Assembly (NCBI GenBank): GCA_910588145.1
Contig: CAJUPO010000001.1
Location: 173,652 to 237,651 of the forward strand
DNA length: 64,000 bases
Origin: an uncultured Oscillospiraceae bacterium
GTDB lineage: Bacteria; Bacillota; Clostridia; Oscillospirales; Ruminococcaceae
Direction: 5' to 3'
A model generated the notes under the pieces. That model saw only the letters and a program-made list of their open reading frames with translations, did no database searches and had not been told where the DNA came from. A program made the translations under genes and the position numbers. Shown piece after piece: positions 8,008 through 16,197 of this stretch (position 1 is its first letter; the number at the start of each line of letters is the position of its first letter).

Positions 8008-8310
8008 ACTAAAAAACTGATTGAATCTATTGAATAATCTGAATTTTATACATATACTGCATTAATTCATGCTTTTATAAATCCTTTAACAGTTAAAATG
8101 ATATAACTGTACATTAATCTATTATCCAATTTGCCAGGGTATGAAAAAATGCCGCCTTTGTTTAAATATAATTCAGTTCATGATCTAATTGGTTTTTAAA
8201 AATAATAATGGTTCAGTTATATACCGGATTACCAAAACGGCAATTATAAAAGCTCTTATATCTAATAATAGTTTTACTTTTTATTAAGTCTAAATTTGTA
8301 TTAATAAAAT
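8008..8310 (+). pseudogene. possible decayed agrB-like gene
   Basis: A strong ribosome site (GGAAGGAGG, 7992-8000) is followed seven bases later by ACT where a start codon should be. The frame then reads TKKLIESIE, stop, SEFYTYTALIHAFINPLTVKMI, stop. This resembles the start of AgrB proteins: a KKL...I segment, an E-x-Y-x-Y motif, then a helix ending N-x-LTV. Further on, short stretches such as LYTG near 8216-8227 recall the AgrB YTGGYHA region, but in shifted frames. Start codon, frame and catalytic His/Cys are all lost. The match is by eye, and the remnant is only about half the usual gene length. Otherwise this ~550-bp stretch has no gene. Confidence 0.38.
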
Positions 8311-8325
8311 ATCCTCAGGCAAAAT

Positions 8326-8364
8326 AAGGGACGCTCTCATTTAGAAAGCGTCCCTTGCTTTTTT
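8326..8364. terminator. intrinsic terminator
   Basis: Perfect 10-bp stem AAGGGACGCT/AGCGTCCCTT (8326-8335 with 8347-8356) with a T run on the plus side and a weaker one on the minus side. It ends the peptide-gene transcript and probably also the convergent lipid kinase transcript. Confidence 0.85.
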
Positions 8365-8439
8365 ATAAATTGTATTTATGGTTATGGTTTTTTATGAATA
8401 GGTATAGTCATTAAATGACCTTTACCGAATGGATACGCT

Positions 8440-9348
8440 TTATTCAGCGCTTGGTAAAACACCTTCAGTTATAATTTCAATAGCTCTCTGATTGTTAACA
8501 ATTTCTGCTGAAGAACGGTTTCCGCCATTTTCGCCGTCTATTGTCCATGGAATTTCCTCATCGCATTCGAATTTGATTCTTGACGTTCTAAAAGATTTAA
8601 TATGTGCCGTATCAAGATCAATTTCAATATTCAGAAACGAATGTACAGTACGGTTCAAATCAATTATGCTTGACGGTGTTTTTAAAAGAGTAACTTCATA
8701 AAGACCGTCATCAAAAAGGAAATCGCCCAGTGAAAGTAATCCTGCAACAGATGATGAATTAGTAACCATGCCGAATATAAAGTCATCTTCAATAACTTCA
8801 CTGTCAGTTGTAATTCTCATATGATATGATTTTATACTGTTTAATTTAGTAATGCCGTTAATTAGATAAGCCATATGTCCTAAAATATTTTTGGCTTTCT
8901 GAGAAGTTTCATAGGTTACATTTACGAAAGCGCCGAATGCGGCTATATAAGTAAAGTATTTCTCGTCAAATCCGCCTATATCACATTTAAACGGGTATCC
9001 TTCAATGATGCATTTTACAGCGTCCGGAATAGACCTTGGAATACCGATTCCTCTTGCAAAATCATTAGTTGAACCTGCCGGTATATAACCAATTGGAATC
9101 TTTCTGTCAGACATCATCAAACCCTGTATAACTTCATTGAGAGTTCCGTCGCCGCCTGAGCATACTATAATGTCAGTATCATGTTCACAGGCATAAAAAG
9201 CGGCTTCACACGCATCCATTCTGGCTTGAGTAGGTCTGGCAGTGACTTCATATCCGGCTTTTGTTAATTGATCTATAACATAAGCTAATTTAGATCCTAT
9301 AGAAGCTCGTCCTGAATGAAGATTGAATATAAAATATAATTTTTTCAT
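8440..9348 (-). CDS. diacylglycerol/lipid kinase family protein (DagK/YegS-like)
   Basis: The protein has 302 residues. The start at 9348 has GGGGGAAG upstream; eleven earlier in-frame codons lack one. The N-terminal catalytic domain shows the nucleotide/phosphate motif SGGDGTLNEVIQGL, then GYIPAGSTNDFARGIGIP, the hallmark of the DAGK_cat family. The C-terminal beta domain ends with a FECDEEIPWTIDGEN segment typical of YegS/DgkB. Such enzymes phosphorylate diacylglycerol or related lipids with ATP at the inner membrane face. Soluble DgkB in Gram-positives recycles diacylglycerol from lipoteichoic acid synthesis; whether this is that enzyme or a paralogue cannot be told. It is a single-gene unit. 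Confidence 0.9.
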   Translation of the reverse strand: MKKLYFIFNLHSGRASIGSKLAYVIDQLTKAGYEVTARPTQARMDACEAAFYACEHDTDIIVCSGGDGTLNEVIQGLMMSDRKIPIGYIPAGSTNDFARGIGIPRSIPDAVKCIIEGYPFKCDIGGFDEKYFTYIAAFGAFVNVTYETSQKAKNILGHMAYLINGITKLNSIKSYHMRITTDSEVIEDDFIFGMVTNSSSVAGLLSLGDFLFDDGLYEVTLLKTPSSIIDLNRTVHSFLNIEIDLDTAHIKSFRTSRIKFECDEEIPWTIDGENGGNRSSAEIVNNQRAIEIITEGVLPSAE

Positions 9349-9507
9349 ACAACTTCCCCCAATGTATAAATTATACAACATTTATTATTTTAATTCAACT
9401 AAATAAAAAAATTCATTATCTATTTGTATAATTTGATTGATTTGGTATGCTTCTAAATATGCGGATTTATGCATATATACAATAATTTCCTTTTTAGAAA
9501 AAAACGT

Positions 9508-9536
9508 TTGACTTTTTTTTATTACCATGGTATAAT
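9508..9536 (+). promoter_or_regulatory. promoter of tRNA-Gln
   Basis: TTGACT (9508-9513), 17-bp spacer, TATAAT (9531-9536), 35 bp upstream of the mature tRNA. Confidence 0.85.
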
Positions 9537-9571
9537 TATAAAGCAGTCAGGTAAGACTAAAAAATATAAAC

Positions 9572-9647
9572 TGGGGTGTCGCCAAGTGGTAAGGCAGAGG
9601 ACTCTGACTCCTCCATTCCGTGGGTTCAAATCCTACCACCCCAACCA
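9572..9647 (+). tRNA. tRNA-Gln (anticodon CTG)
   Basis: The 76-nt sequence folds as a standard cloverleaf. The acceptor stem is TGGGGTG/CACCCCA, the D arm GCC...GGC, and the anticodon stem GAGGA/TCCTC with loop CTCTGAC (anticodon CTG at 9604-9606). The T arm is GTGGG-TTCAAAT-CCTAC, and discriminator A plus CCA are encoded. The CTG anticodon reads CAG, so a second Gln tRNA with TTG is expected elsewhere. Confidence 0.97.
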
Positions 9648-9679
9648 AAAAAGCTCGGTTAAACCGAGCTTTTTTTATT
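9647..9679 (+). terminator. terminator of tRNA-Gln
   Basis: AAGCTCGGTT and AACCGAGCTT form a GC-containing stem with flanking A6/T7 tracts immediately after the CCA end. Confidence 0.9.
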
Positions 9680-9959
9680 TATATTATTTTATTTTCTTTA
9701 AATAAATATCCTTCCATTTGTTTCAAATTTAATGTCATTTTGAATCGTTACACTTATGACAAGTTTCTAATAAGAACTGTACTTGATTCTAAGTATATTT
9801 GAAAAAGATATGATGAATAGTTTAGGAGGAGCATAATTTCATATGGGGAAAAATTATATAGATATATGGTATCAGAACTCTTAAGTTATGGAATGGAGGA
9901 GATGATAAGATAGGTCTGTTTATCGGAAGTATTTGATTCAGGCTCTATACTAAAAAAAG
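9680..9959. other. gene-free intergenic stretch
   Basis: No convincing gene. The only coding-like item is a strong AGGAGGAG at ~9824-9831 followed by a 13-codon frame (ATG 9843, stop 9882-9884), which may be a relic or leader. The neighbouring dockerin gene has its own promoter, so this stretch is not needed for its expression. Confidence 0.5.
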
Positions 9960-9988
9960 TTGACAGCAAAAGAGATAAAATGTATAAT
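9960..9988 (+). promoter_or_regulatory. consensus promoter of the small dockerin gene
   Basis: TTGACA (9960-9965), exactly 17 bp, TATAAT (9983-9988): a perfect sigma-A consensus. Transcription would start near 9995, only ~20 nt before the start codon at 10016. This excludes the earlier in-frame ATG at 9980, which lies inside the promoter. Confidence 0.9.
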
Positions 9989-10015
9989 AATAAAAAAATG
10001 CAAAGAGGTATATCT

Positions 10016-10651
10016 ATGAAAAAAGTTTTTAAGAAGATGAGCGCAGCTATAGTATCTGGATTAATGTGTACTGTTCCGGCATTAAAAATTAATTCAGCTA
10101 TAGCAGAGGAAACAGAAAAGAAGAATACATATATAGTATGCAATACTGCTCAGGACAGCAATATTGCATACTTTGATTTTGAGTTTATTTTTTCCTCGAA
10201 AGTAACTGCTGAAAAAAGCATTGCCACTACACTTTGTAATTCAGGATACTTTCGTTCAAATGTAGTTGGCAATAGAATCCAAAGCACTTATAACGGTGAT
10301 GCTATAGGTTCAAAGGGAATATTAACTACTACAAAATTTATTGCACCAATTGATACAAAAAGCATATTTGATGAAATTGAATATCGTGCTGTTATCAGAA
10401 ACGAAAATAATATTTCACTGTCGCCAACCGCTATTACAGTCAAATCTATTTTGTTGGGTGATGCTAACCAGGATGGTGTTGTTGATGACAATGATGTCAG
10501 CGCAATCAATAAATATCTTATAAGTTCAACAAAGTTTCCTTTATCTGAAGACGGATTGTTGGCAGCTGATGTAAATATGGACGGAAAGATTGACAGCAAG
10601 GATTCAATGAGTATATCAAATTATAATCTTGGCGTTTTCAATCATTTTTAA
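10016..10651 (+). CDS. small secreted dockerin-containing protein
   Basis: The protein has 211 residues. The start is fixed by AAAGAGG upstream and by the position of the promoter. A basic N-terminus and hydrophobic stretch (IVSGLMCTVPAL) form a signal peptide. Residues ~35-140 form a beta-rich module of unknown function with no catalytic motif I recognise. The C-terminal ~65 residues are a type I dockerin: the two calcium-binding duplicated segments are GDANQDGVVDDNDVSAINKY and ADVNMDGKIDSKDSMSIS. The dockerin would attach it to a cohesin-bearing cellulosome scaffold. It precedes the GH9 cellulase in the same direction, but that gene has its own promoter. The N-terminal module could be structural or binding rather than enzymatic. 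Confidence 0.85.
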   Translation: MKKVFKKMSAAIVSGLMCTVPALKINSAIAEETEKKNTYIVCNTAQDSNIAYFDFEFIFSSKVTAEKSIATTLCNSGYFRSNVVGNRIQSTYNGDAIGSKGILTTTKFIAPIDTKSIFDEIEYRAVIRNENNISLSPTAITVKSILLGDANQDGVVDDNDVSAINKYLISSTKFPLSEDGLLAADVNMDGKIDSKDSMSISNYNLGVFNHF

Positions 10652-10740
10652 TTTAATAATATTTTAAATTAGTATATTGGTAAAGAGTGTTTTATTTCTT
10701 TTGTAATCCTGATAAAGTATATAAAAAGTTTTTAGTTCTA

Positions 10741-10769
10741 TTGCAAAAATGTATTAATTATGCTATAAT
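10741..10769 (+). promoter_or_regulatory. promoter of the GH9 cellulase gene
   Basis: TTGCAA (10741-10746), 17-bp spacer, TATAAT (10764-10769). Confidence 0.75.
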
Positions 10770-10801
10770 AAAAGTAATTTGAAAATTTGGGAGGGAATTA
10801 A

Positions 10802-13096
10802 ATGACTAAATTTAAACGCATACGTACTTTATTGTTAGGGACGTGCATTACAGCTTCGATTCTGGGGTCTCCGTCAGCAATGCAGAAAGTAAGCGCAGCC
10901 GAGGATTACAGTAATTTTGCAAAAGCTTTGCAGTATTCTATGTATTTTTATGATGCAAATATGTGCGGTACAGATGTCAGTGAAAATACACGCTATACAT
11001 GGCGCGGGGATTGCCATACATATGATGCCAAGCTGCCCCTTGATACAGTAAATACAAATTTACCGGCAGAGTTTATAAGTAAGTATAAGGATGTACTTGA
11101 TCCTGACGGAGATGGCTGTGTTGATGTTTCAGGCGGATACCATGACGCAGGGGATCATGTTAAGTTCGGACTTCCTGAGGCATATACAGCTTCAACTCTC
11201 GGCTGGGGATATTATGAATTTCGTGATGCTTATGTTAAAACAGGTCAGGATGACCATATTGAAACTATTTTAAGGTATGTGAACGATTACTTTATGAGAT
11301 GTACGTTCCGTGATGGTAACGGAGATGTTGTGGCTTTTTGCTATCAGGTAGGGGATGGGGATATTGACCACTCTTACTGGAATGCTCCGGAAATTGATTC
11401 GATGGAAAGAAAAGGCTGGTTTGCAACAGCAAATCTGCCAACAACAGATTGTGTTGCCAACACTGCCGGTTCACTTGCGGCAAATTATCTGAATTTTAAG
11501 GATACTGATCCGTCATATGCCGAAAAATGTCTTGACTATGCAAAGGCACTTTTTAAATTTGCAGAGTCTAATGATAAGATAAAGGGTGCGTCTGAGGACG
11601 GTCCTAAGGGCTATTATGGTTCTTCAAAATACGAGGATGACTATTGCTGGGGCGCTATGTGGCTCTATATGGCTACAAAGGACGATCATTATCTTGAGGA
11701 AGCTTTGGGACTGCTGGGAAATGATTATTATGCTCCTCCGACCTATGTTCACTGCTGGAATGATGTGTGGACTGGTACGCTGTGTCTTATCTCTGAATGC
11801 AATGATAAGGAAAACGGCAGACTGCTTGAAATTTATAAAAGACTCAGCGGAAAAAATGAATATGAAATACAGGATTTCTGGAGTACTATAGAAAAGCAGT
11901 TACAGAATGCGATTTCGGGAAGCTTAGGAAAAACAATTACACCTCAGGGATATTTATTTATTGATGTATGGGGTTCAGCAAGATATAATACAGCAGCTCA
12001 GCTTGCAGCACTTGTATTTGATAAATATAACGGCAATAAGCCGACGAAGTACAGCGACTGGGCAAAGGGACAGATGGAATATCTGCTTGGAAAAAACAAT
12101 GACAGCAAGGCATATGTGGTTGGATACAATGAAAATGCTGTCAAGTATCCTCACCATCGTGCATCATCGGGACTTTCTAAATGTGAAGATACATCAGAAC
12201 AGAAGCATGTTCTTTACGGTGCTCTTGTAGGCGGTCCCGGACAAAATGACGAGCATATTGACACAACAGCAGATTATATTTATAATGAAGTAACAATAGA
12301 TTATAATGCGGCTTTTGTAGGAGCATGCGCCGGACTTTATAATTTTTACGGCAATGATTCTATGACTGTTACACCGGACTTTCCGCCTCCGGATAAAGGC
12401 ACGGGTGAAGAGGGCGGTTCAAACGATTATTGGGTTGAAGGCTTTTATACTGAGCAGGTACAAAGCGGAGGAAGAGGCTGTACAGAGCTTACACTTTATG
12501 TAAATACAAATTCTGTTCAGGCGCTTAAAGATATTTCTGTAAGATATTATTTTAGTACAGCAGGAATGACTAACATTTCAAGCATACAATTAATGCAGAC
12601 CTACGACCAGGTAGAGATGGAAACAAGCTTTGACGGCGTTCTGACTGGTCCGACTCAGTATAAAGATGATATTTACTATGTTGAAGTAAAATGGGACGGT
12701 TATCCTGTTGCAAATTCAAATAAAAAATTCCAATTCCTCATAGGCTCGTGGAGTGATTCTTGGAATACTGATGACGACTGGAGTCTTCAGGGATTAAAGA
12801 AGGTTGACGATAATCTTTACGACGGAGAAATGTCTAAGTCTGAAAACATTTGCGTATATTCAAACGGCGTACTTATCGGCGGAACAGAGCCTGACGGCAC
12901 AACTCCAGGTCAAACAGGAATAAAGGGTGATGTAAACGGAGATAAAATTGTAAATTCTCCTGATATTGTAATGCTTAATAAGTATCTGTCAAACAGCATT
13001 ACTAAGGTTACAAACAGTGACGCGGCCGATATAAACGGAGATGGGGCAGTAAATATCTTTGATGCGGTACTTCTGCGTAGAATGCTTCTTTCCTGA
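10802..13096 (+). CDS. GH9 endoglucanase with CBM3-like module and dockerin
   Basis: The protein has 764 residues. A signal peptide (~33 residues) leads straight into the GH9 catalytic domain, residues ~36-520. The inverting base pair of aspartates is in SGGYHDAGDHVKFGLP (Asp115, Asp118). The acid Glu is in YNEVTIDYNAAF (Glu496). A linker and a CBM3c-like module (~540-685, starting YWVEGFYTEQVQSGG) follow; this module usually feeds the cellulose chain to a GH9 cleft and gives processive endoglucanases. The C-terminus is a type I dockerin (GDVNGDKIVNSPDIVMLNKY ... ADINGDGAVNIFDAVLLRR). The order GH9-CBM3c-dockerin matches theme B GH9 cellulases. The ribosome site GGGAGGG fixes the start. It should act outside the cell on cellulose as part of a cellulosome. 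Confidence 0.95.
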   Translation: MTKFKRIRTLLLGTCITASILGSPSAMQKVSAAEDYSNFAKALQYSMYFYDANMCGTDVSENTRYTWRGDCHTYDAKLPLDTVNTNLPAEFISKYKDVLDPDGDGCVDVSGGYHDAGDHVKFGLPEAYTASTLGWGYYEFRDAYVKTGQDDHIETILRYVNDYFMRCTFRDGNGDVVAFCYQVGDGDIDHSYWNAPEIDSMERKGWFATANLPTTDCVANTAGSLAANYLNFKDTDPSYAEKCLDYAKALFKFAESNDKIKGASEDGPKGYYGSSKYEDDYCWGAMWLYMATKDDHYLEEALGLLGNDYYAPPTYVHCWNDVWTGTLCLISECNDKENGRLLEIYKRLSGKNEYEIQDFWSTIEKQLQNAISGSLGKTITPQGYLFIDVWGSARYNTAAQLAALVFDKYNGNKPTKYSDWAKGQMEYLLGKNNDSKAYVVGYNENAVKYPHHRASSGLSKCEDTSEQKHVLYGALVGGPGQNDEHIDTTADYIYNEVTIDYNAAFVGACAGLYNFYGNDSMTVTPDFPPPDKGTGEEGGSNDYWVEGFYTEQVQSGGRGCTELTLYVNTNSVQALKDISVRYYFSTAGMTNISSIQLMQTYDQVEMETSFDGVLTGPTQYKDDIYYVEVKWDGYPVANSNKKFQFLIGSWSDSWNTDDDWSLQGLKKVDDNLYDGEMSKSENICVYSNGVLIGGTEPDGTTPGQTGIKGDVNGDKIVNSPDIVMLNKYLSNSITKVTNSDAADINGDGAVNIFDAVLLRRMLLS

Positions 13097-13129
13097 TCTA
13101 ATTTTAAAATTAAAATTTAAATATTGAAA

Positions 13130-13313
13130 TGCGCCCCTTTTGCTGGACAATGCGGTATAATAAAAATATACCGCAATTGAACTAACGAAAGGGGACATTT
13201 TTATGCCCAAAGGGAAACCAAACAAACGGTACGAAGTTGCATTCAGACGTAACACTGCATAACAAAAGCGACCAAGATTACACTTAGTCGCTTTTTATAA
13301 CTTTTTGGGGGCA
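13130..13313 (+). mobile_element. 184-bp miniature element derived from an IS3-family insertion sequence
   Basis: The left end TGCGCCCCTTTTG (13130-) and the complement of the right end (13301-13313, TGCCCCCAAAAAG) are imperfect inverted repeats with 5'-TG...CA-3' termini, as in IS3 elements. Inside are a promoter-like hairpin (TGCGGTATA/TATACCGCA, 13151-13175), a ribosome site AAAGGGG and the first codons of an OrfA-like transposase. A stem-loop with T run (13264-13297) then precedes the right end. Nearly all of orfA/orfB is missing. No clear target duplication is seen. It lies 34 bp after the GH9 stop and may also supply its terminator. Confidence 0.65.
13203..13262 (+). pseudogene. transposase OrfA remnant (IS3 family), 19 codons
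   Basis: The peptide MPKGKPNKRYEVAFRRNTA starts like IS3/IS150-group OrfA proteins (a KGKPNKRY start followed by an E-F helix) but stops after 19 residues, before the helix-turn-helix is complete. It is a deletion remnant within the 184-bp element and not a working transposase. Confidence 0.65.
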
Positions 13314-13339
13314 GTTCAAAGCAGAACTGTTTTTATTTT

Positions 13340-13603
13340 TTAATTAGTGCTTTCACTTTTATAAGTAGTTTCAAGCCATTTAATCATGTTATCAAATCCC
13401 TCCTGAGTCAGAGGAAATTTTTCTTCATGCTCTATATCAGCAAGATTGGAACAGAGCATACCATGCCATGTAAGTACTGTTATCTCCCCGCCCTTAGGAA
13501 TGATTTTATAATTGAATTTATTTAAGCTTCCGGTAAAGATATTTCCGCACTGATAAAAATAAAAATTCCGCAGATCAAAAATTTCTGAAGCACTTGTTCC
13601 CAT
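13340..13603 (-). CDS. 87-aa protein of unknown function at the end of the trp operon
   Basis: The protein starts MGTSASEIFDLRNFYFYQCG with an AAGGAG ribosome site, 9 bp after the trpA stop, so it is probably cotranscribed with trpA. It has a mixed alpha/beta look: two aromatic-rich strands in the first half, a conserved-looking TVLTWHGMLC segment and a C-terminal amphipathic helix (QEGFDNMIKWLETTY). There is no signal peptide, membrane segment or metal motif. I do not recognise a family. Its position suggests a role linked to tryptophan synthesis, or simply readthrough. Confidence 0.7.
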   Translation of the reverse strand: MGTSASEIFDLRNFYFYQCGNIFTGSLNKFNYKIIPKGGEITVLTWHGMLCSNLADIEHEEKFPLTQEGFDNMIKWLETTYKSESTN

Positions 13604-13612
13604 AATAACTCC

Positions 13613-14401
13613 TTAGCTGTCAATAGCCTGTCTTAGGTCCGATGTTAGCTTTCCAATTTCAGCAACTGAATCCTTACCGTGTTTTCCTACTATATCTACA
13701 ATAGCGCTTCCAACAATTATTCCGTCGCAGTATTTTTTTATTTCAGCCGCTTGCTTTGCTCCTGAGATACCAAAGCCGATAGCGCATGGAATATCTGTAT
13801 ATTTTTTAATTTCGGAAATAAAACTTTCAAAATCTGTTTTAAATGCAGAACGCATTCCAGTTACGCCGTTTGATGAAACGCAGTATACAAATCCTCTGGC
13901 GTCCTTGGCTATTTTTTCTATTCTGTCGGCGGAGGCAGGAGTGATAAGACTGATTGATATTACATTATTTTTATCAGCCGCATCCTTGATTTCATCTCTT
14001 TCTTCATATGGCAGATCCGGAACAATGACGCCGTCTATTCCGACTTCGGCACATTTTTCAAAGAATCTTTCTGTGCCGAATCCGAAAATTGAATTCATAT
14101 ACATCATGAAAATCAAAGGCACGTCAGTTTTTTTACGAAGTCTTTCTGCCATTTCAAATGTTCCGGCAAGAGTTGTTCCGCCGATAAGCGCCCTTTGGCT
14201 TGCCGCCTGAATAACGGGTCCTTCTGCAATAGGATCAGAAAAGGGAATACCGATTTCAATAATATCTGCTCCTGAGTCAATCATTTCAAGGACGGCTGCC
14301 TCTGTTGTTTCATAGCCTCCGTCACCGCAGGTAATATATGTGATAAGGGCTTTTTTTCCGTTTGATTCAAGTTTTTTCAGTGTTGTTTCTATTCTATTCA
14401 T
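13613..14401 (-). CDS. trpA: tryptophan synthase alpha chain
   Basis: The protein has 262 residues, the family length. It converts indole-3-glycerol phosphate to indole and glyceraldehyde 3-phosphate and passes indole to TrpB. Visible signatures are LITYITCGDGG at the start, the catalytic Glu in DIIEIGIPFSDPIAEGPVIQ, the second catalytic Asp in GVIVPDLPYEE, and the phosphate-binding GFGIS and DGIIVGSAIV segments near the C-terminus. The ATG overlaps the end of trpB, consistent with translational coupling. Confidence 0.97.
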   Translation of the reverse strand: MNRIETTLKKLESNGKKALITYITCGDGGYETTEAAVLEMIDSGADIIEIGIPFSDPIAEGPVIQAASQRALIGGTTLAGTFEMAERLRKKTDVPLIFMMYMNSIFGFGTERFFEKCAEVGIDGVIVPDLPYEERDEIKDAADKNNVISISLITPASADRIEKIAKDARGFVYCVSSNGVTGMRSAFKTDFESFISEIKKYTDIPCAIGFGISGAKQAAEIKKYCDGIIVGSAIVDIVGKHGKDSVAEIGKLTSDLRQAIDS

Positions 14402-15581
14402 TAATTGTCACTCCTCTGTATCTTGCTACCTGGTAAACGTCCTTGTCACCGCGTCCGGAAAGATTAATTACAATTATCTGACTGTTATCCATGGTTTTTG
14501 CAGTCTTAATAGCCGCAGCTACGGCGTGGGCTGATTCAATAGCAGGGATTATTCCTTCTGTTCTTGAGAGATATTCAAAAGCGCAGACTGCTTCTTCATC
14601 GGTAATTGGAACATACTCGGCTCTGCCGTTATTTAAAAGATAAGCGTGCTCAGGGCCGATTCCCGGATAATCCAAGCCGGCTGAAATGGAGTAAACCTCA
14701 TCAATCTGACCTTCTTCATTCTGAAGAAACAGTGACTTCATGCCATGGAAAATGCCTGTTCTGCCATGGGAGACAGTTGCCGCATGAAGCTTGGTATCTA
14801 TACCTTTTCCTGCCGCTTCTGCACCTATAAGTTTTACGGATCTTTCCCCGATAAAGTCATAGAATGCACCCATAGCGTTTGAACCTCCGCCTACGCAGGC
14901 GATAACGCAGTCGGGAAGTCTGTTTTCTTTTTCAAGTAGCTGTTCCTTAATTTCTTCTCCGATTATTTTCTGAAAATCACGTACCATTTCCGGATAAGGG
15001 TGCGGACCCATTACAGACCCGATAAGATAATAGGTTGTGTCTATATTTGATGCCCAGTCTTTCATAGCTTCGTTTATGGCGTCCTTTAGAGTCTGAGTTC
15101 CTGATGTAACAGAATTAACCTTAGCTCCTAAAAGTTCCATTCGATATACGTTCAGGGATTGTCTTTCAGCGTCAACAGCGCCCATGTATACTTCACATTC
15201 CATTCCGAAAAGTGCGGCAGCAGTTGCGGTAGCAACGCCGTGCTGACCAGCGCCTGTTTCGGCAATTATGCGTTTTTTGCCCATTTTTTTTGCCAAAAGA
15301 ATTTGGCCTAAAACATTGTTAATTTTATGTGAACCAGTGTGATTGAGGTCTTCTCTTTTTATATAAATTTTCGGACCGCCTAAATCTTCTGTCATCTTCT
15401 CTGCATAGTAAAGCATAGAGGGTCTTCCGGCATAATTCTTGTAAAGGTTTTTTAATTCCTCTACAAACTCAGGATCATTTTTATATCTGCCGTATGCTTC
15501 TTCAAGTTCGCAGACAGCGTTCATTACTGTTTCAGGAACATATTGTCCTCCGTATATTCCAAATTTACCTTTATTACTCAA
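14394..15581 (-). CDS. trpB: tryptophan synthase beta chain
   Basis: The protein has ~395 residues. It is a PLP enzyme joining indole and serine to make tryptophan. The start is GKFGIYGGQYVPETVM. The PLP lysine lies in LNHTGSHKINNVLGQ, the indole-tunnel region in ETGAGQHGVATA, and the phosphate-binding glycine loop in CVGGGSNAMGAF. I chose the TTG at 15579-15581 as start: AGGAG lies eight bases before it, whereas the GTG three codons upstream overlaps that ribosome site. It overlaps the 3' end of trpF by eight bases. Confidence 0.96.
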   Translation of the reverse strand: MSNKGKFGIYGGQYVPETVMNAVCELEEAYGRYKNDPEFVEELKNLYKNYAGRPSMLYYAEKMTEDLGGPKIYIKREDLNHTGSHKINNVLGQILLAKKMGKKRIIAETGAGQHGVATATAAALFGMECEVYMGAVDAERQSLNVYRMELLGAKVNSVTSGTQTLKDAINEAMKDWASNIDTTYYLIGSVMGPHPYPEMVRDFQKIIGEEIKEQLLEKENRLPDCVIACVGGGSNAMGAFYDFIGERSVKLIGAEAAGKGIDTKLHAATVSHGRTGIFHGMKSLFLQNEEGQIDEVYSISAGLDYPGIGPEHAYLLNNGRAEYVPITDEEAVCAFEYLSRTEGIIPAIESAHAVAAAIKTAKTMDNSQIIVINLSGRGDKDVYQVARYRGVTINE

Positions 15582-16197
15582 AATCTGCACTCCTAACTAA
15601 ATTAATAATTTCTTTTATTTTGTTTTTATCCTTAAGTCCGTTTGTTTCGATTCCTCCGGAAATATCTGCTCCAAAAGGGGAGACGCAGCGCAGTGCAGAT
15701 ATTATATTGTCTTTGTTCAGTCCGCCGGCAAGAAAAAACGGAGTTTTTATATTTGCTTTTTTTATTATATCAAGATCGGCTCTTTTTCCTGTTCCGCCAT
15801 AGCTTTCAGGAGAATAGCTGTCAAGAAGAAGCTTATCGGCACCCATGCTTTCACCATTGATTATATCTTCCGCAGTTCTTATTCTTACAGCTTTCCAGAT
15901 TTCACAATCAGTAATATTTCTAAGAGAAGAAATAAAGCTTTCGTTTTCATCTCCGTGAAGCTGAATTACATTAAGCCCAGCTTTTTCAGCTGTATGCGCT
16001 GTTTCTTCAAGGGAAGAGTTAACGAAAATACCTACCGTCTTGATACCGCTGTCAAGCTTTGCTTTGAGCTTTGCGGCAAATTCAGCGCTGATCTGTCTTT
16101 TAGACTGAGCAAAGACAAATCCTATATAATCCGGTTTAAATTCGTTTACATAGCTTATATCTTCAAATCTTCTAATACCGCAAAGCTTTATTTTCAT
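15574..16197 (-). CDS. trpF: phosphoribosylanthranilate isomerase
   Basis: The protein has 207 residues and a TIM-barrel fold. It carries the Amadori rearrangement of phosphoribosylanthranilate to CdRP. The N-terminal KLCGIRRFED holds the catalytic Cys, YIGFVFAQSKRQIS follows, and the C-terminal PFGADISGGIETNGLKD carries the catalytic Asp (GADISGGIE). Its ATG overlaps the trpC stop (ATGA), indicating tight coupling. Confidence 0.95.
   Translation of the reverse strand: MKIKLCGIRRFEDISYVNEFKPDYIGFVFAQSKRQISAEFAAKLKAKLDSGIKTVGIFVNSSLEETAHTAEKAGLNVIQLHGDENESFISSLRNITDCEIWKAVRIRTAEDIINGESMGADKLLLDSYSPESYGGTGKRADLDIIKKANIKTPFFLAGGLNKDNIISALRCVSPFGADISGGIETNGLKDKNKIKEIINLVRSADFE

Noticed and set aside
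9469..9705. 78-codon frame covering the tRNA gene
   Set aside because: It runs through tRNA-Gln and its terminator, and has no ribosome site.
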